Source: Euryodendron excelsum
Taxonomy: Eukaryota; Streptophyta; Magnoliopsida; Ericales; Pentaphylacaceae
DNA: 64,000 nt
Assembly: GCA_033060915.1 (NCBI GenBank)
Contig: CM065382.1
Coordinates: 4,530,001 to 4,594,000 of the forward strand
Direction: 5' to 3'
Position 1 is the stretch's first letter. Each line of letters starts with the position of its first letter. The notes beneath the pieces were generated by a model. It did not search any database, was not told where the DNA came from, and worked only from the letters and a program-made list of their open reading frames with translations. Positions 32,366 through 45,065 of this stretch are shown here, in pieces. The position numbers and the translations under genes were made by a program.

Positions 32366-34270
32366 CACTAATATTGTACTAGTCAAGATATCATTTTTAT
32401 TATTGATATAGTATGTATTAGAACCGGTTTATTTTGGTGTATTGCTTTGATTTTACTGATTTGTTATGATAAATATTATTCATGTATAAAAAATATATAA
32501 AATTAATGGGAGCATTAATATATATATCTATAAAAGATTGCATTAACTCTTGGTCATTATAAAAAAATATTATATATATATAGTATAAATAAAATAAAAA
32601 AACCAAATGCTATGGTTGCAGTTTTAGACAAAGGAGGAGTTTTTTTTAAAAATAATCTTATTTTTTTAAATTTATTCTCAAAATAAAATATTTTAAAAGG
32701 CACAATAATCTAAAACGCGACACCCTAGAGAAAACATAATTTCAAACTAAATTTTATCTGAAAACGCGATTTGAAATTACTTTTTTTAAGAAAGAGAGAG
32801 TGAGGGTGAGAGAGAGAAAAGGAGAGAGAGAGCTAGAGAGAGTGGGATAGAGAGCTAGCCTCAATCGCGACTCTTTCCCACTCTCTCCTCTCTCTCTCTC
32901 TCTCTAAAATCCTCCTCTCTTGGAAAATCAATCACAGATAAAAATGCTACTCACAAGTCTGTTGAAAACTCAAAAAATAATTTTTTTAAGCCAAACAAAA
33001 TGAGATGGCTTGATAAGAAAGATTTATTTTTTGAGTTTTCAAGACAATTTTTATGCATACATAAAATATGTATGAAAATTATAATATTTTTAAAATTCTT
33101 ATTACATTAAAAATATTTCGAATTCTTTTAAAATATTTAATGAAAACTCTAAAAATAATTAAGGAGAAACTAGCAAGAAACTCTGTAAAAACTATTTAGA
33201 TTTGAAATATTTATTTTTGTACATTATTTTCTTTAAGTTTCAACAAGATATTTATTATATTTTATCCATTGAAGTATTCGTATAAAAGTTTTCATATTTT
33301 TTTCAGATTTCTCTTTTAAGTTTTCAATAATTTTTTATGAAAATTCTTACTAGGTTTCCATTCAATTCATGTCCCCACTTCTCAAGTATTCCACTTTGTT
33401 TTTTCTAGAATTTCATTAGTGCATGACTTTATTCTCTGATATATCTACTTTTCATAAATCGGGTATATGTGCCCTAATAATTTTCAAAATAGGTACTTAT
33501 TCTATTCCTAGATCTTTGCTTTAATAAATGTTTGGCCTTTAGGTTGCCATCCGTCCTTAATAAACCATCAATACCCTCACTTTTCTTAAAGACGAGCAGA
33601 CTTTATATGACCAGCCCGCTAAACAAAAAAGTGAAAGAGGACAACATGGATTATCATGACAGCTTTTGGTTCTAGAATGTGGGCAGAGTGTCATTCAAAA
33701 GCTGTTTTGGAGAGAGAGAGAATAATGTTCAATGATAAAGTATTACCTTTTTCCTAAGTTGTTTTTTTAAATAATCTTATTTTTTAAATAAAAAATTTTA
33801 AAAAATTATTCTCACAAGATCTTATATTTTGAAATGGTTTTACAACTACAGTTTCACAGCTCGCAAACTCAATTGCATTGTTAGAGAAAATACAATTTTA
33901 AACTACGTTTCCGTAAGAGACAAGATAGAGAGAGAGAGTGTGTGACGGAGAAACGGAGAGAGAGAGCTAGAGAGAGAGTGAGAGAGAAAAGGAGAGAGGG
34001 CTCTTTCATCTCTTCTTTCATTCTTTATTTTATTTTATTTATTTTTTAAAATAAAAATAAATTGTTTTAAAGTATTATAGTTTTCATACATATTTTATGT
34101 ATCGGTAAAAATTATTTTAAAAACTTAAAAAATAAATCTTTCTTATTAAGTTATCTCATTTTGTTTAGCTAAAAAAATTTACTTTTTACATTTTTAACAG
34201 GCCAGTGAGTAGTTTTTTTTTTTTTTATAATTAAGATTTGATTGCAAATTAAAAAATGGAGGTTATAGGA
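32366..34270. repeat. AT-rich region with repeated GA/CT-bearing blocks
   Basis: No gene. The block 32640-32900 (AATAATCTTATTTTTTTAAA, then GAGAAAACATAATTTCAAACTA, then a GAGAGA-rich part with GAGCTAGAGAGAG) recurs in direct order at about 33760-34015. The stretch near 32960-33090 is inverted relative to about 34070-34170: AAAAAATAATTTTTTTAAGC versus GCTAAAAAAATTTACTTTTT, with AAGAAAGATTTATTTTTTGA as the inverse of AAAAAATAAATCTTTCTT. These look like several related fold-back elements standing next to each other. Confidence 0.55.
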
Positions 34271-35640
34271 AAAATGCTACTTAAAGTCAAAGTGCGTTTT
34301 TTTTAAGAGATGCAATTTAATATTGCGTGCAAGAAAAGCGCAAATCCAGAGAAGAGAGAGACAAAGAGCGGGGAGGTTGCGCAATAATGAGAGAGAGAAG
34401 AGAGAGAGAGACGAAGAGAGAAAGGGGGATGTTGCGCAATAATAAAAGAGTGAGAGAGAGAAGAGAGACAGGGGTGAGGGATTTTAGAGAGAAAAAAAGG
34501 GCGGCTCTCTCTCACTCTCTCATGATTTTTATCTTCGAAAATTTAAAAAGAATAAAAATAAATATTTTAAAATTATTATTAAATAAACTCAAATATATAA
34601 TTAAATTAAATTAAATTAAAATTTTCAAAAGTAATGATATTTAATTTGTTAAAGCAGGATAATCACATTTAATTATTATTATATTTATAAATATAAATAT
34701 AAATGAAATGTAACCTATAGTATTTTCAAAATTTTTGTTATTTTTATTTTTGAATATACAAAAAAAATATTTTTTAATTTACTTGTATTTTGTATTATAT
34801 TTTTGATTTTGTTGGTAATGGTTTTAAAATGTCTGATTTTATTCTTTTGATTTTTTAAAAATAAAAATAATAAGAATTTTAAAAGTATTATAATTTTTAT
34901 GTATGCGTGAAAATAATTTTAAAAACTTAAAAAATAAATCTTTTCAGTGAGTGACTTACTAAGAAAAAGCTCACAATGTGACCTGAGTTTTCTCGATCAA
35001 GGCAACATAGACCTAACCTAAATGTTAAAAATAAAAGCACAAGGAGAGTAAAGAGTGTGAGAGAGAGAGAGCGGCCATTTTTCTCTCTCTAAAACCCCTC
35101 TCCCTCTCTCTCTATGTTTTTTCTCTCCCTCTCTCCCCTCTCACTCTAACCAAAAATATAGTACAAAATATAAATAAATAAAAAAATATTTTTTTGTGTA
35201 TTCAAAAACAAAAATAATAGAAATTTTAAAATTATTATAGGTTGCATATTATTTATATTTATAATCACAACAATAATTAAATATAATTATTCTACTTTAA
35301 CAAATTAAACATAATTATTTGTGAAAATTTTAATTTAATTTGATTATATTTTGTATTATATTTTTGACTTTATTTGATAATAATTTTAAAATATCTGTTT
35401 TTGTTATTTTAAAATTTTAAAAATAAAAATAATGAGATAGAAGAGAGAGAAAGTGAGGGAGCGGCCTTTTTTCTCTTTCTAAACCCCTTTCTCCCCTCTC
35501 TTTTTCTCTCTCACACTCTCTCTCTCTCTCTTGCACTTTTCTTTTTACGAGCACAATTTATAACTGTGCTTTTCTTGCACACAATATTAAAGGGTATCTC
35601 TTCCAAAAAAAAAAAAACATGCACTCTGAAAGTGCGTTTT
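34270..35640. mobile_element. Large imperfect inverted repeat (fold-back-like element)
   Basis: Left arm about 34275-34830 and right arm about 35155-35640 are inverted copies with a central part of roughly 320 bp. Matching anchors, left versus reverse complement of right, are AAAGTGCGTTTT with its partner AAAACGCACTTT near 35632. ATTGCGTGCAAGAAAAGCGC pairs with the inverse of GTGCTTTTCTTGCACACAAT near 35563. TAATTTGTTAAAGCAG pairs with the inverse of CTACTTTAACAAATTA near 35296. Each arm also has a GA- or CT-rich block. No coding sequence is supported. The central part contains another GAGAGA / TCTCTC pair near 35050-35140. Confidence 0.75.
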
Positions 35641-36036
35641 ACTATTTGGAGAATAAATTTTAAAAATTATATTAAACATTTCTCTCTCTCTCAGCAGAGG
35701 CAGCAAACCAGAGACAAGGTCTCCTTTTCTCTTCTTCTTCCTTTCTTTCATTTTTTTTAAGGTTTCGCAGTCGTGATTTCGGTTTATGATTTCAGTGAAA
35801 TTAAGATTTTATCCTTAAGTTCAATCTTCAAAAGGTAAAGAGTTTTTCACTTGAAATTTTTACTATTTGCTTAACATGTTTGAGTTATTCATGAATTCAT
35901 AATAGGAATCATGTTTTTAGGAGGTAAACTTGGGGTTTTACATAAACTTGTAATGTTATTATTTTTATTTTTAGTTGATTTGATAAAATTGAAGTCCTGT
36001 GTTTTTCTCCTAATTAGACGATTCAATTGTAGAGAA
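35641..36036. other. Leader / promoter region of copy E
   Basis: About 400 bp between the fold-back element and copy E. Contains CT-rich runs near 35685 and 35735. An open frame extends upstream of the called start of copy E but lacks dioxygenase similarity and includes a hydrophobic stretch that its paralogues lack, so it is treated as leader. No clear TATA box. Confidence 0.4.
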
Positions 36037-37804
36037 ATGTCATTTCTTGTTTCAAGCTGGTCCAAGAATGTTCAATCCGTGCCAGAAAATTATGTTTTCC
36101 CGCCGGACCAAAGACCCGGGAACATTGCAGTGCCTGTATGCAAGGCCATTCCAGTGATTGATCTCGGACTGGTAGGGGGTCAAGACCGAGATGCTTTACT
36201 TCAGCAAATTATAAAAGCTTGCCACGATTTTGGAATGTTTCAGGTCAGTTCATTGTTCCTTGTTTTTGGGTCATCTTCATATATATATATATACATATAT
36301 GTATATATATGCATGTAAGTACTTAGTAAATTATGAGACACTGACCAAATGATGCATTCAATTAATTTACCATATATAAAACAGGTGATCAACCATGGAG
36401 TATCAGAAGAACTAATGGATGACACAATGAGTCTGTTCAAAGAGTTCTTTGACATGCCTGCAGAAGACAAGGCCACTTTCTATTCTGAGGACAAAACTAA
36501 GAACTGCAGACTCTACACAAGCGGTCTTAATTACAATAATGAGGAGGTTAACACATGGAAGGATTCACTGAAACACTCTAATTGTCACCCTTTAGAGGAT
36601 AACATTCAATCTTGGCCTGAAAAGCCGGCTAGATACCGGTAAGTTCTGCAACCCACCATTAGGCAGCTTAAATTAATCAAGGCTTGTTGAGTCGACTTTT
36701 ATGACTAACTGATATATATATATATATATATAATTTTTGTGGTTAAATTGGATATTCAGAGAAGTTGTTGGGACATATTCAATGGAAGTGAGGAAGTTAA
36801 GTTTGAGGATTTTGGATTTGATGTGCGAAGGACTGGGACTCGAATTGGGTTCTTTTGGAGGTGAACTGAGCATAATCCAGTCACTGGTGATTAATCATTA
36901 CCCGCCATGTCCAGACCCAAATTTGGTCTTGGGAGTAGGTGGACACTGTGACCCCAACCTCTTAACCCTACTTCAGCAGGAGGTGTATGGGCTTCAGATC
37001 TTCAAGGATGGCCAATGGGTTGGTGTTGAACCTCTTCCTCATGTATTTGTTGTCAGCGTATCTTACCAACTAGAGGTATATATCTCCACCCCTGTATTTA
37101 TTTCTATGCAGCCTACACTTTTGGTCCTTACAATTAGGAGTGTGTATGAATCTGTTGGTTTGAGTTTATGCCAAACCCAATTCGGGTTGGATTCTTATTT
37201 TGCATAATTTTTTTTGATTTATTCACTTAAAATTTTTGTAGCATACAGAATGATTTAGATATATATACATAATCTATATGTAGAATTTCATTGTATAAAA
37301 AGATAGCTCAATGGATCGGCTCGAGTCTCAAAATGTACTGATTCGAGAGCTGACCCAAACCAAATTTATAAGTTGGTTAATTTCAGGACCTTGACATGAA
37401 CAGAACCCGCTCAGAGAAGCTGGGTTAGTTCCATATTCATTCGGTTCTTTCGGTTATTTTTGTGCACCCCTACCTATTACAGTATTATTGTCAGTATAGT
37501 GCAATCATTTAATTTTTTGTGTTACAAAAACTCTGTTCGGCTTTGGATGTAGATAATCAGTAACGGGAAGTTGAAAAGTGCTTACCATCGAGCGGTGACG
37601 AGTTCAAGCGTTGATCGGAAGTCCATAGTCACTTTTATTGGCCCATCTTATGAATGCGTCGTAGAACCTGCAAAAGGGCTTGTCAATGCACGCAATCCCC
37701 CACTGTTTAGAGCCGTTCAATTCAAAGAGTTCGTTGGGGCTTACTTCGATAAGACTCGTGGCCCTAAAAGCACAATACTGGAGCGGTATAAGCTCCAAGT
37801 TTAA
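36037..37804 (+). CDS. 2-oxoglutarate/Fe(II)-dependent dioxygenase, hyoscyamine 6-dioxygenase-like, copy E
   Basis: CDS join(36037..36243, 36385..36638, 36760..37075, 37553..37804), 1029 nt, 342 residues, all introns GT-AG and same phases as copies B and C. The start MSFLVSSWSKNV is supported by alignment with copy D (MSNLLSSWSKNV). Iron ligands H216, D218 (GHCDPN) and H271 (YHRAVT) and the 2-oxoglutarate motif R281-K-S283 are all present. NHYPPCPDPN precedes HxD, and CEGLGLELGSF and the EPAKGLV tail segment match the hyoscyamine 6-dioxygenase-like group. Compared with B and C, exons 1 and 2 are each one codon longer and exon 3 one codon shorter. Intron 3 (37076-37552) contains a MITE-like insertion. 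A soluble cytosolic enzyme is expected because no signal peptide is seen. The substrate is unknown. It looks functional. Confidence 0.93.
37135..37471. mobile_element. MITE-like element in intron 3 of copy E
   Basis: Begins TAGGAGTGTGTATGAATC and ends GGTTATTTTTGTGCACCCCTA, with inverted ends TAGGRGTG. The interior has repeated CGGTT / AACCC words (CCAAACCCAATTCGGG, AACAGAACCCGC). TAGGGGTG ends are frequent in plant hAT MITEs. A clear 8-bp duplication was not found. Confidence 0.5.
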
Positions 37805-39632
37805 AGTTATGGTGTGTTCAAGGAATAATAAATGTCAAAGATGGTTATTTGCTCTAATAAAACTACTTCGGCTATGTTCGCCAAACAATTCTTGGTTTAT
37901 TGAGTCTGGTGAAACCGCTCATCCTATGCCCAGTCAACGCATTCCTAGGGCCAAAGCCCGGTAATTACTTAGTGATAGAGAAGTAAATTTGTGTGGTTTG
38001 TTCTCTGGTTTCGGTGAGTTGTTTCGATTGACTGCAAAGGGAGATTAGATCAAAAAATATTGGTGTGGTGTCTATTAAAGACCCTCCGATTTCAAAGTTA
38101 GGTTTAAAAGGATAACTCTAGAGAGTTTTTGTTAGGGTTTTAGTTATGCATACTTTGGAGAATGAGGTTTCCTTTTACACATTCATGATTTCCCACAGCA
38201 TCTGCAGACAGTTGGTGGAAGAATGATCGTCTTTTCACGTGGCTATACGTCATTAGGCAGTCAAATTTTTGACAGGGTAATTGTGGAAGTGGTTGTTTTT
38301 CACACGTGGCGTCTTTTGAAGCGCTTATCAGACTGACGTCGACGCATAGCAGAGACGATGATTGTCCCACTACGCGTCTTGTTCTTTCAATAGTACACAA
38401 CCGAGCTTAGTGTCAGTCGTGATTCTCACAGGCTAGTCGAGAGAGATGGTCAACATGTTCTTGTTCGGCATGCTCGACCAAACTGGTCGACCTCGACATG
38501 CTCAACCACTTCCTATTCAGCACTATCAAGGTGTCCCGTTATCCATGGTCTCTCCGATTAGCCTCTTACAGGAGTCTTGGTCATTCTTCTACAGGGTCTT
38601 AGTCAGTACTCGCCTGATCAGTCTCCATCACTTGGTTTGTGCAAAAATAAAAGAATGCACAAATAAAAAATTAGTGGAGATTCATACAAGCTAGCATAGT
38701 CAACCCGGTTAGCCAAAACCAAAAAAAAAAAAAGAAAACCAACTCATCCAGTGCCTAATCAAGAGGGCTTCAATTGCATTGAGATGTGGCAAGCTTCTCC
38801 ATATTTTACTTTCCCCTGCGAAACTTGGGAAATCTTGTTCTTCCAAAAAAAATTTTCTTCAAAAATTACAACTAGAATGGTGTAGCAGTGTTATTTTTGT
38901 AATTAAGAGCAGTCGTGATAAGAGTATTCCCTTTTAAAATAAAGGGTAATGCTATACAAACATAAATACTTTTATCAAGATTTATCACCAGAATGAAATA
39001 GTTGAATCAGAGTCATTCACCTAAAAATAAGACAATTATTATGACGGCTTTTAATTACAAAACACATCATTTTGATAAAACTTTCTGTACAAGTTTTATA
39101 AAAAAAAATAGTATTTTTTAAAAATAAATGACACTTGTTCAATCACTTTATTCTAACAATAAATTTTGTATGAATTTGCTGATTGTATAATATTATCCTG
39201 TGAATTTTGTCTTGTGTAAACCGATATTAGTTGAATGAAATTTTGGGCACACCCTATTGTTGGAGAAATTATTCAATGCTCTTGAAACGCCACCTATCAA
39301 TGCTCCTCCTCTTCTATGAAGGTGAGTCTCCCACCTGTTAAGTAAAGTATTTTTTTCCCATCTAACAAGGACCTGACTCGAATGTGAGATGCGGAATAAT
39401 TTTCCCTGTTGGCCCTACCTATCTATTTCTTATTGGTAACCTAAAATTAGTTGACTACCAACTGATCTGATTTTTGTTGTGAAACCTTCCTGATCATCAG
39501 GAGATGGAACATACGGAATCTGATCATGTTGCTTCTCATGATGAAAATCCTGTACGTTAAAAAAAAAGAAAAAGAACACAACCTAGTATATATATAATCT
39601 GAACTAAGTATATAGAATTGAACGATTTCTTT
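37805..39632. other. Spacer after copy E
   Basis: No gene supported. The stretch 38140-38650 has a more GC-balanced composition than its surroundings and includes words such as GGTCGACCTCGACATGCTC. It could be a decayed LTR or other element, but I could not define ends. A-runs lie at 38720-38733. Confidence 0.35.
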
Positions 39633-39696
39633 TAGTAACTTTCTTTGTTATGAAGCACTGACCAAATGGTGGATTCGATTGCCATGCATAAAACGG

Positions 39697-40767
39697 GTGA
39701 TCGACCACGGAGTATCAAAAAAAGTAATGGAGGAGACAATGAGCCTGTCCAAGGAATTACTTGACGTGTAACGGGGGAGCTATGATTTTGATTTGTTCTC
39801 ACTATGCAAAAATTTAATGAATTATCAGATAAAAAATATATAGAACATATATATATATATATATATATATATAAATTAGATAAACCATACAATTTCACAC
39901 AAAAAAAATGTATATGCAAAAGATATACTCTAGAATATCTTGTTCAATCTGGCCCTTCAACGATTTTGTGAAAAAAAAAATTAGTATGGTTAAGAATTAC
40001 TTCACAAAATATGGTAAAACCACGAACTAGTTGTATGTTCAAAATTTCTAAAAAATCTATGTAGAAAATTAAATATGTGTAACTGATAAAATTGTCTTGT
40101 TCAAATGATAAAATTGAAACTCCCATTATCTCTCTTTGAAATGACATATTGTCACCGTGTTACCCCCATACTTGTCTATGATTACAATTTCAAATGATTT
40201 TGTGGATTCTTTTTATTTTTTTCTTTTTTTAAAAATTTTTATATCTTAGTTATTATTTCTTCATTCCATGTATCTTTGCAATGTACCTACTTCTTTCGTT
40301 TTTAACTTATGTAGCTTATGTTTGTTTTCTTCCTTTATAATAATTTGCATGATTTTCACTATTATTTTTCTTATTATTCTCCTACTTGATTTGTTTTTCT
40401 CATCTTTCAATTTTTTAATTTGCAAATTCAAAACTCACTATTCTTGGATTTATTACTTTGGTTAATACTAATTTGAATTCAAACCTACTCTATTTTTTAT
40501 TATTTAAAATATCCATTTATAAATACTAACTTGATGTTTAAATGATTATTTTCCTAATCAAAGTTGTCATATATTTTTAATCGAACTATTATATTTTTAA
40601 AGAAAATATAGAGGCTTTGGAATAAAATTACATAATAGTCTTAGTATTGAGTTCAAAACACTAAAGAAAAATCATACAAGAATAAGGAAAAGTATCAAAT
40701 CTTGTCTCTAACTTTACACAAAGGACAACCAATAACAATAGAAATGAGGACTAGAAGAAGAAAGAAG

Positions 40768-40799
<32 letters not shown>

Positions 40800-41675
40800 A
40801 AGAAAGAAAGGAAGAAGAGGACAAAACAAAAAGAAAAAGAAACGCATACGAAAAAAAAGAGAAAATATGAGTGAAGGCCCTGGAGGGTGAAGGTTACGGG
40901 AGTGAGGAGTCTGCTCTTCGTTTCTTCTCTTGTCTGTCTTTCGGGTTTGTGCTTGCTTGAAGTCAAAATCTAATTTAATGGGGTCAAAATGATTTTTTTT
41001 CTTTAAGAAAATAATAAAAAAATTTAATTGTTAGACAATAACATAAAATGTGTTAAATTATTTTTTAATAGATAGATAACAGCTCTACTTCTCTCATATG
41101 ACACTTTGTTAATGGTTAATTACTTAATTTAATTTTTATTGGGCTTAACAATTAAGATTGAAGCAGGCTGAGGTAATTGGGTTACACTAAAACGTGTTGA
41201 GCTGAGCAATATAAAAGAATGGACTAAACAATATTGAAGTGAGCTAAACTAAAATTTTAAAAAAGTTTGTATATTAAAATTTAGAACTAGGCTGCGCTTT
41301 CATAGGCTACAGCTCAAGTGAGGCTTTGACATCCATCTGCCCTCGCAGCTGGACACGGATAAAATCAGCAATCCAAATAGCGGCTCAAATTTGATCTTCT
41401 TACTGTTTAAAAAACTGGGATTAAGACTTGTTGAGCTGAGTTTTATAACTATATGGCACTGTTTTTTTTTTTTTTTTCTTCTCTCAATTAAATTGTTTTA
41501 TTCAGAGAAGTTGTTGGGACATATTCAGTGGAAGTGCGGAAGTTAAGCTGGAGGATTTTGGATTTGATTCGTGAAGGACTGGGACTTGCATGAAGTGGGT
41601 TATTTTGGAGATGAGCTGAGCAAAAGTCAGAACCTGGTGATGAATCATTACCCGCCATGTCCAGACCCAAATGAT
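39697..41675 (+). pseudogene. 2OG-Fe(II) dioxygenase, copy F, two-exon remnant
   Basis: 39697-39768 matches exon 2 of copy E (GTGATCGACCACGGAGTATC, then ATGGAGGAGACAATGAG), and the preceding 60 bases match E's intron 1 (CACTGACCAAATG). The acceptor is GG instead of AG, and homology ends at a TAA. 41506-41675 matches exon 3 (AGAAGTTGTTGGGACATATT through AATCATTACCCGCCATGTCC to CCAGACCCAAATGATTAG) with a two-base frame change after GGACTTG. Homology to E's intron 2 is seen just before it, near 41360-41450. The rest of exon 2 is missing and about 1.6 kb of unrelated DNA lies between. Exons 1 and 4 are not seen. Confidence 0.88.
39769..41350. repeat. Unrelated insertion inside copy F, with long A-rich tract
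   Basis: Splits copy F. Contains (AT)n at 39848-39872 and a purine tract at 40744-40863 dominated by A (about 30 consecutive A near 40768-40797). The ORFs translated from it are poly-Lys or poly-Phe artefacts. No transposon ends were found. Confidence 0.5.
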
Positions 41676-44284
41676 TAGCTATAATAAACTCACACGTTGA
41701 ATGTGATAGTACTATGAACATGCATTTGCTTCCTTCAAAATAATACAATAATCCTCCAAATTGTGGTTGGCTGATTGTAATGGACAAGCTTGCAAGTCAT
41801 TGTATATCCTATATATCTTTATCAATGCCTTGTGTGCAAATCCACAATCAAAACCTGCAATTTTTTTTTTCTTCTTCTCGCTCAGAAGATTCCTGGGCAG
41901 AGGATGAATACGATAGGCTTTAGAAAAGAAAAAAGAAAAATACTATAGTGATGTTGATCATGTATGCAAATTGAGGCAATTTGCTCTATTTTTAAGCCCT
42001 TCAATCGGCATGTGTGGACTTAATTTTCTTTTGAAAATTTACCTGTGAAATCATGAAAAGTGTAAATTTCTCGTTATCTAGAAATGTTGAATTTCTAATT
42101 CCTAAACCGATTCAACTCGAATTTTCTGGACCACCAACTATTTTTTTTTTCTTTATTCGATAAGTAGCACGCATATTACTTTTGTTTTTAAATCAAACTG
42201 GGAATTTCCAAATGAAAGTTAAGCGAAAGTTTACATAATATTAATAATGAAACATTTTATAAGTATTAAAATTTAATTATTATAATTAAAAATATAAGTA
42301 TTAAAATGAAATTTGTTACGATGTACAAAAAATATGAAGAAGGAAACTTAGGAAGCTACTCACATGTTGCCACGTCATCTACAAATTTTAATCCAGTTAC
42401 ATGACATTTTGCTGAAGCGGCGCTTGCCTATTAATTGCCATCATGACGTGGAGGCTACCTACACCCAATACCTGCCTCTATTAATTACCGCTACATCTTC
42501 CCTTTCTCTCTCTCGTTTGAGAAAACTGAACTAAAAGCTGTGACTTACTGTTGACAAATCAAACATTTACAGGTTGTTTCTCACTCATTTCTTCAGTGTT
42601 AAATTCTACTTTTAATACCTTTTTTTTCTGTCATTCTTGTCGGTCTTCCAATGTTCTTTCTTGAGAATTACACCAATCTTGGGCTACGGACGGCTTATTT
42701 TTAAACTTCGAATGCATTTACATTATTATATTATTGTATACAGGTCACGTCACTGCGTAAATGTCATGCTTATATATATATGTGTATATATATCTACAGT
42801 CTATATGTATATATGTATAAGGGGTTAAATAAATACGAACTTAAACTAGCTTACAAATTTAAAAGGATTAACACTGTTAAATTGGGCTTGGAGTGGCTTA
42901 GAGATAATTATTACAATAAAGGCTCAGGTCATTTTATCAGTCCAAACTAAAGTCATCTTAGCTCAACTTAAAAATGTAATCATGCGGAGGATCAGAGCAT
43001 TTAATAGCGAATAGATCCGCATTTAATGTCGGTGAGGCGTTGCATACAACAGCGACTTCCGCATCCGGTCAGTCAAGCTTGAACATGATGATAAAGGTGA
43101 AATTACGTTCGATCAGTTAGCTCTAGCTGACATAAATCTGTGCTGCAAGTCATGATTATCGGATTACGCGCAACATAGAACACTACACTATAAAAACACA
43201 ACATCTTAAAGAAATAAGGTATGGACAATTAATTTCTTAAATTTAGTCTTTCTTCTCCTTCTACTCTTAGTTAAGATTGCTAATTTGACTGTCGAAGTAT
43301 GATTGGTTTAAAAAAGATCGATCCATTCTAACTCTTTTATCTCTTTACAGCAAGTTAAAAACTCATTAATATTGATTCGAGTGATCAGTTAACTCTTTTC
43401 AAAAATCTCACTTACATGTATCATTGTTTGGATCTGTGTTGCACGCATTTCTTGAATTGCTATGTCAACTGGGCTTCATTATTATGCCAACGTAAACAAT
43501 TGATTGACGTGATTTGATTAGCTGTGTTTCGTGATTCTGAACGCTTCATTTATTGAAATTATATGCTAAACTACATGGTTTTAGTGGTATGAATGATTAT
43601 TTGCCAATTTTTGTAGGTTTAATGTTCTCTTCTGTACATTTGGATGTTGGCCATCACAAAATTTTCACGTCCGAGTTGTCTATTGCCATTTCATTAGTTC
43701 ACTAGCAGTGTAGCATTCCGTGATTTAGTATCCTAGCCCACTCATTTGAACTTTGCTAATTGTTTCAGATCTATTCCTTAGAACCCTAATTGATTCTACT
43801 GTTCTCTTTGGAACCCAATTAGGCTAACCCAGTTGAAGAAATTGAACGTTTGTTTCAAGAACAAATACGGGGTTGCCTAGGCCTATTAAGTTTATCATCG
43901 TATTCAAATATGAAGAAAATGTAGTGTGCTTATTCTCCTCATGCAAATCATCATAGATGCTAGTGAGTTATTGAAGCCACTTGTTTTTGGAATATAATTC
44001 GATCTCTTATCCTCCAAAGCCCAATTTGACCGTTGCCTGCATCCATGATGAGAGCAATATAGACTATGTTACAAAGTTGTTATCTGGTTATGTTTTCTGA
44101 AGCACTAGATGAATTAAGAACATGTTGATGTGTATGAATCACAAAACTATGGAAAAGAGAGTTGCACAGAATTCACAGGGGGAAATTTAATTGCAGAGTT
44201 CGAACTGACGGCTGCTTTCGTGATAAAAATAGGTTTTGGCTATGTTGATTTAGCACTTGTCCAAGGTTTTGATGAGGATATGTA
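41676..44284. other. Spacer between copy F and the composite retroelement
   Basis: No gene supported. 42960-43290 includes GCATTTAATAGCGAATAGATCC, CTATAAAAACACAACATC (TATA-like) and, near 43278, TTTGACTGTCGAAGTATGAT. The last resembles the conserved TTGA-GTCGGAG word in many plant gypsy LTRs, so a decayed solo LTR is possible here. Short ORFs near 42640 and 44130 have no family features. Confidence 0.35.
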
Positions 44285-44457
44285 TGTCAGAAAAGAGAGA
44301 GAGATATGCAAAAGAGAATATATTGTATTTAGTAATTTGTTGAGTATACAATGAGTCTATTTATATTACAAGAGATGAGAGAAAGAAGCCTATGCTAACC
44401 GATGTGGGATAGACAAACCTAACATTAACAAGAGTAAGATAAATATATACACTAGCA
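44285..44457 (-). repeat. 3' LTR of composite copia element
   Basis: 173 bp, TGTCAG at one end and CTAGCA at the other on the plus strand; same length as the LTR at 50324-50496 but with scattered differences. Confidence 0.88.
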
Positions 44458-44470
44458 TCCCCCTTCAAAA

Positions 44471-45065
44471 TCAAAGTGGTTGAGTGGAAATTAGATTGAG
44501 TTTGAAAACCAGATCATGAAACCGTTCTGGAGGATGAGATTTGGTAAAGATATCAACAGGTTGGTTAGCAGAAGTTATAGAGAGAAGACGAACAGTACCA
44601 CGAACAACATGCTGCCGAATGAAGTGACAATCAATCTCAATGTGCTTAGTGCGATCATGAAACACATCATTGTGAGCAATCATAATAGCACTGCGATTGT
44701 CACAATGAAGAACAGTAGCATCAGAATGAGAGACGCTGATGTCTTAAAGTAACCATCGAAGCTAGAGAAGTTCCTGAGTGGTGTCAGCTAGGGCACGATA
44801 CTCAGGCTTAGTGCTAGAGTGAGCAGTAAGGGTCTACTTTTTACTATGCAAAGAAATAAGAGAATCATCAAGAAAGAAGCAGAACCTAATGGTAGAACGA
44901 TGATCAGTAGGATCACTAGCCCAATCAGCATTAGAACAAACATGGAGTTGTAGAGAGGAGTGACGAGAGTAGTGTAGACCATAAAATAGAGTTTCCATAA
45001 CATAATGAAGAATGCGAAGAACTGCAGCATAGTGAATGGAGCGAGGTGAGGACAAAAACTGACTG
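44471..45065 (-). pseudogene. Copia RNase H C-terminal part, broken
   Basis: Read downwards from about 45065. Family words are FLSSPRSIHYAAVLRIL, CSNADWASDPTDHRST, a SSTKPEYRALADTTQE-like segment carrying the conserved acidic residues, CDNRSAIMIAHNDVFHDRTK, and HIEIDCHFIRQHV with its terminal histidine. At least one stop interrupts it near 44834, and another near 44752. The end FKLNLIST lies about 10 bases from the polypurine tract, as in intact copia elements. Confidence 0.85.

Noticed and set aside
35911..36036. In-frame upstream extension of copy E with a hydrophobic N-terminus, possibly a signal peptide
   Set aside because: No such extension matches copies B and C; the start at 36037 aligns with copy D and with family length.
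38140..38694. Possible gene or solo LTR after copy E
   Set aside because: Composition differs from its surroundings, but no ends, target duplication or protein similarity could be found, so it is only mentioned as spacer.
40702..40890. ORF rich in Lys/Arg on + and its Phe-rich partner on -
   Set aside because: It is the translation of the A-rich tract inside copy F; no gene structure.
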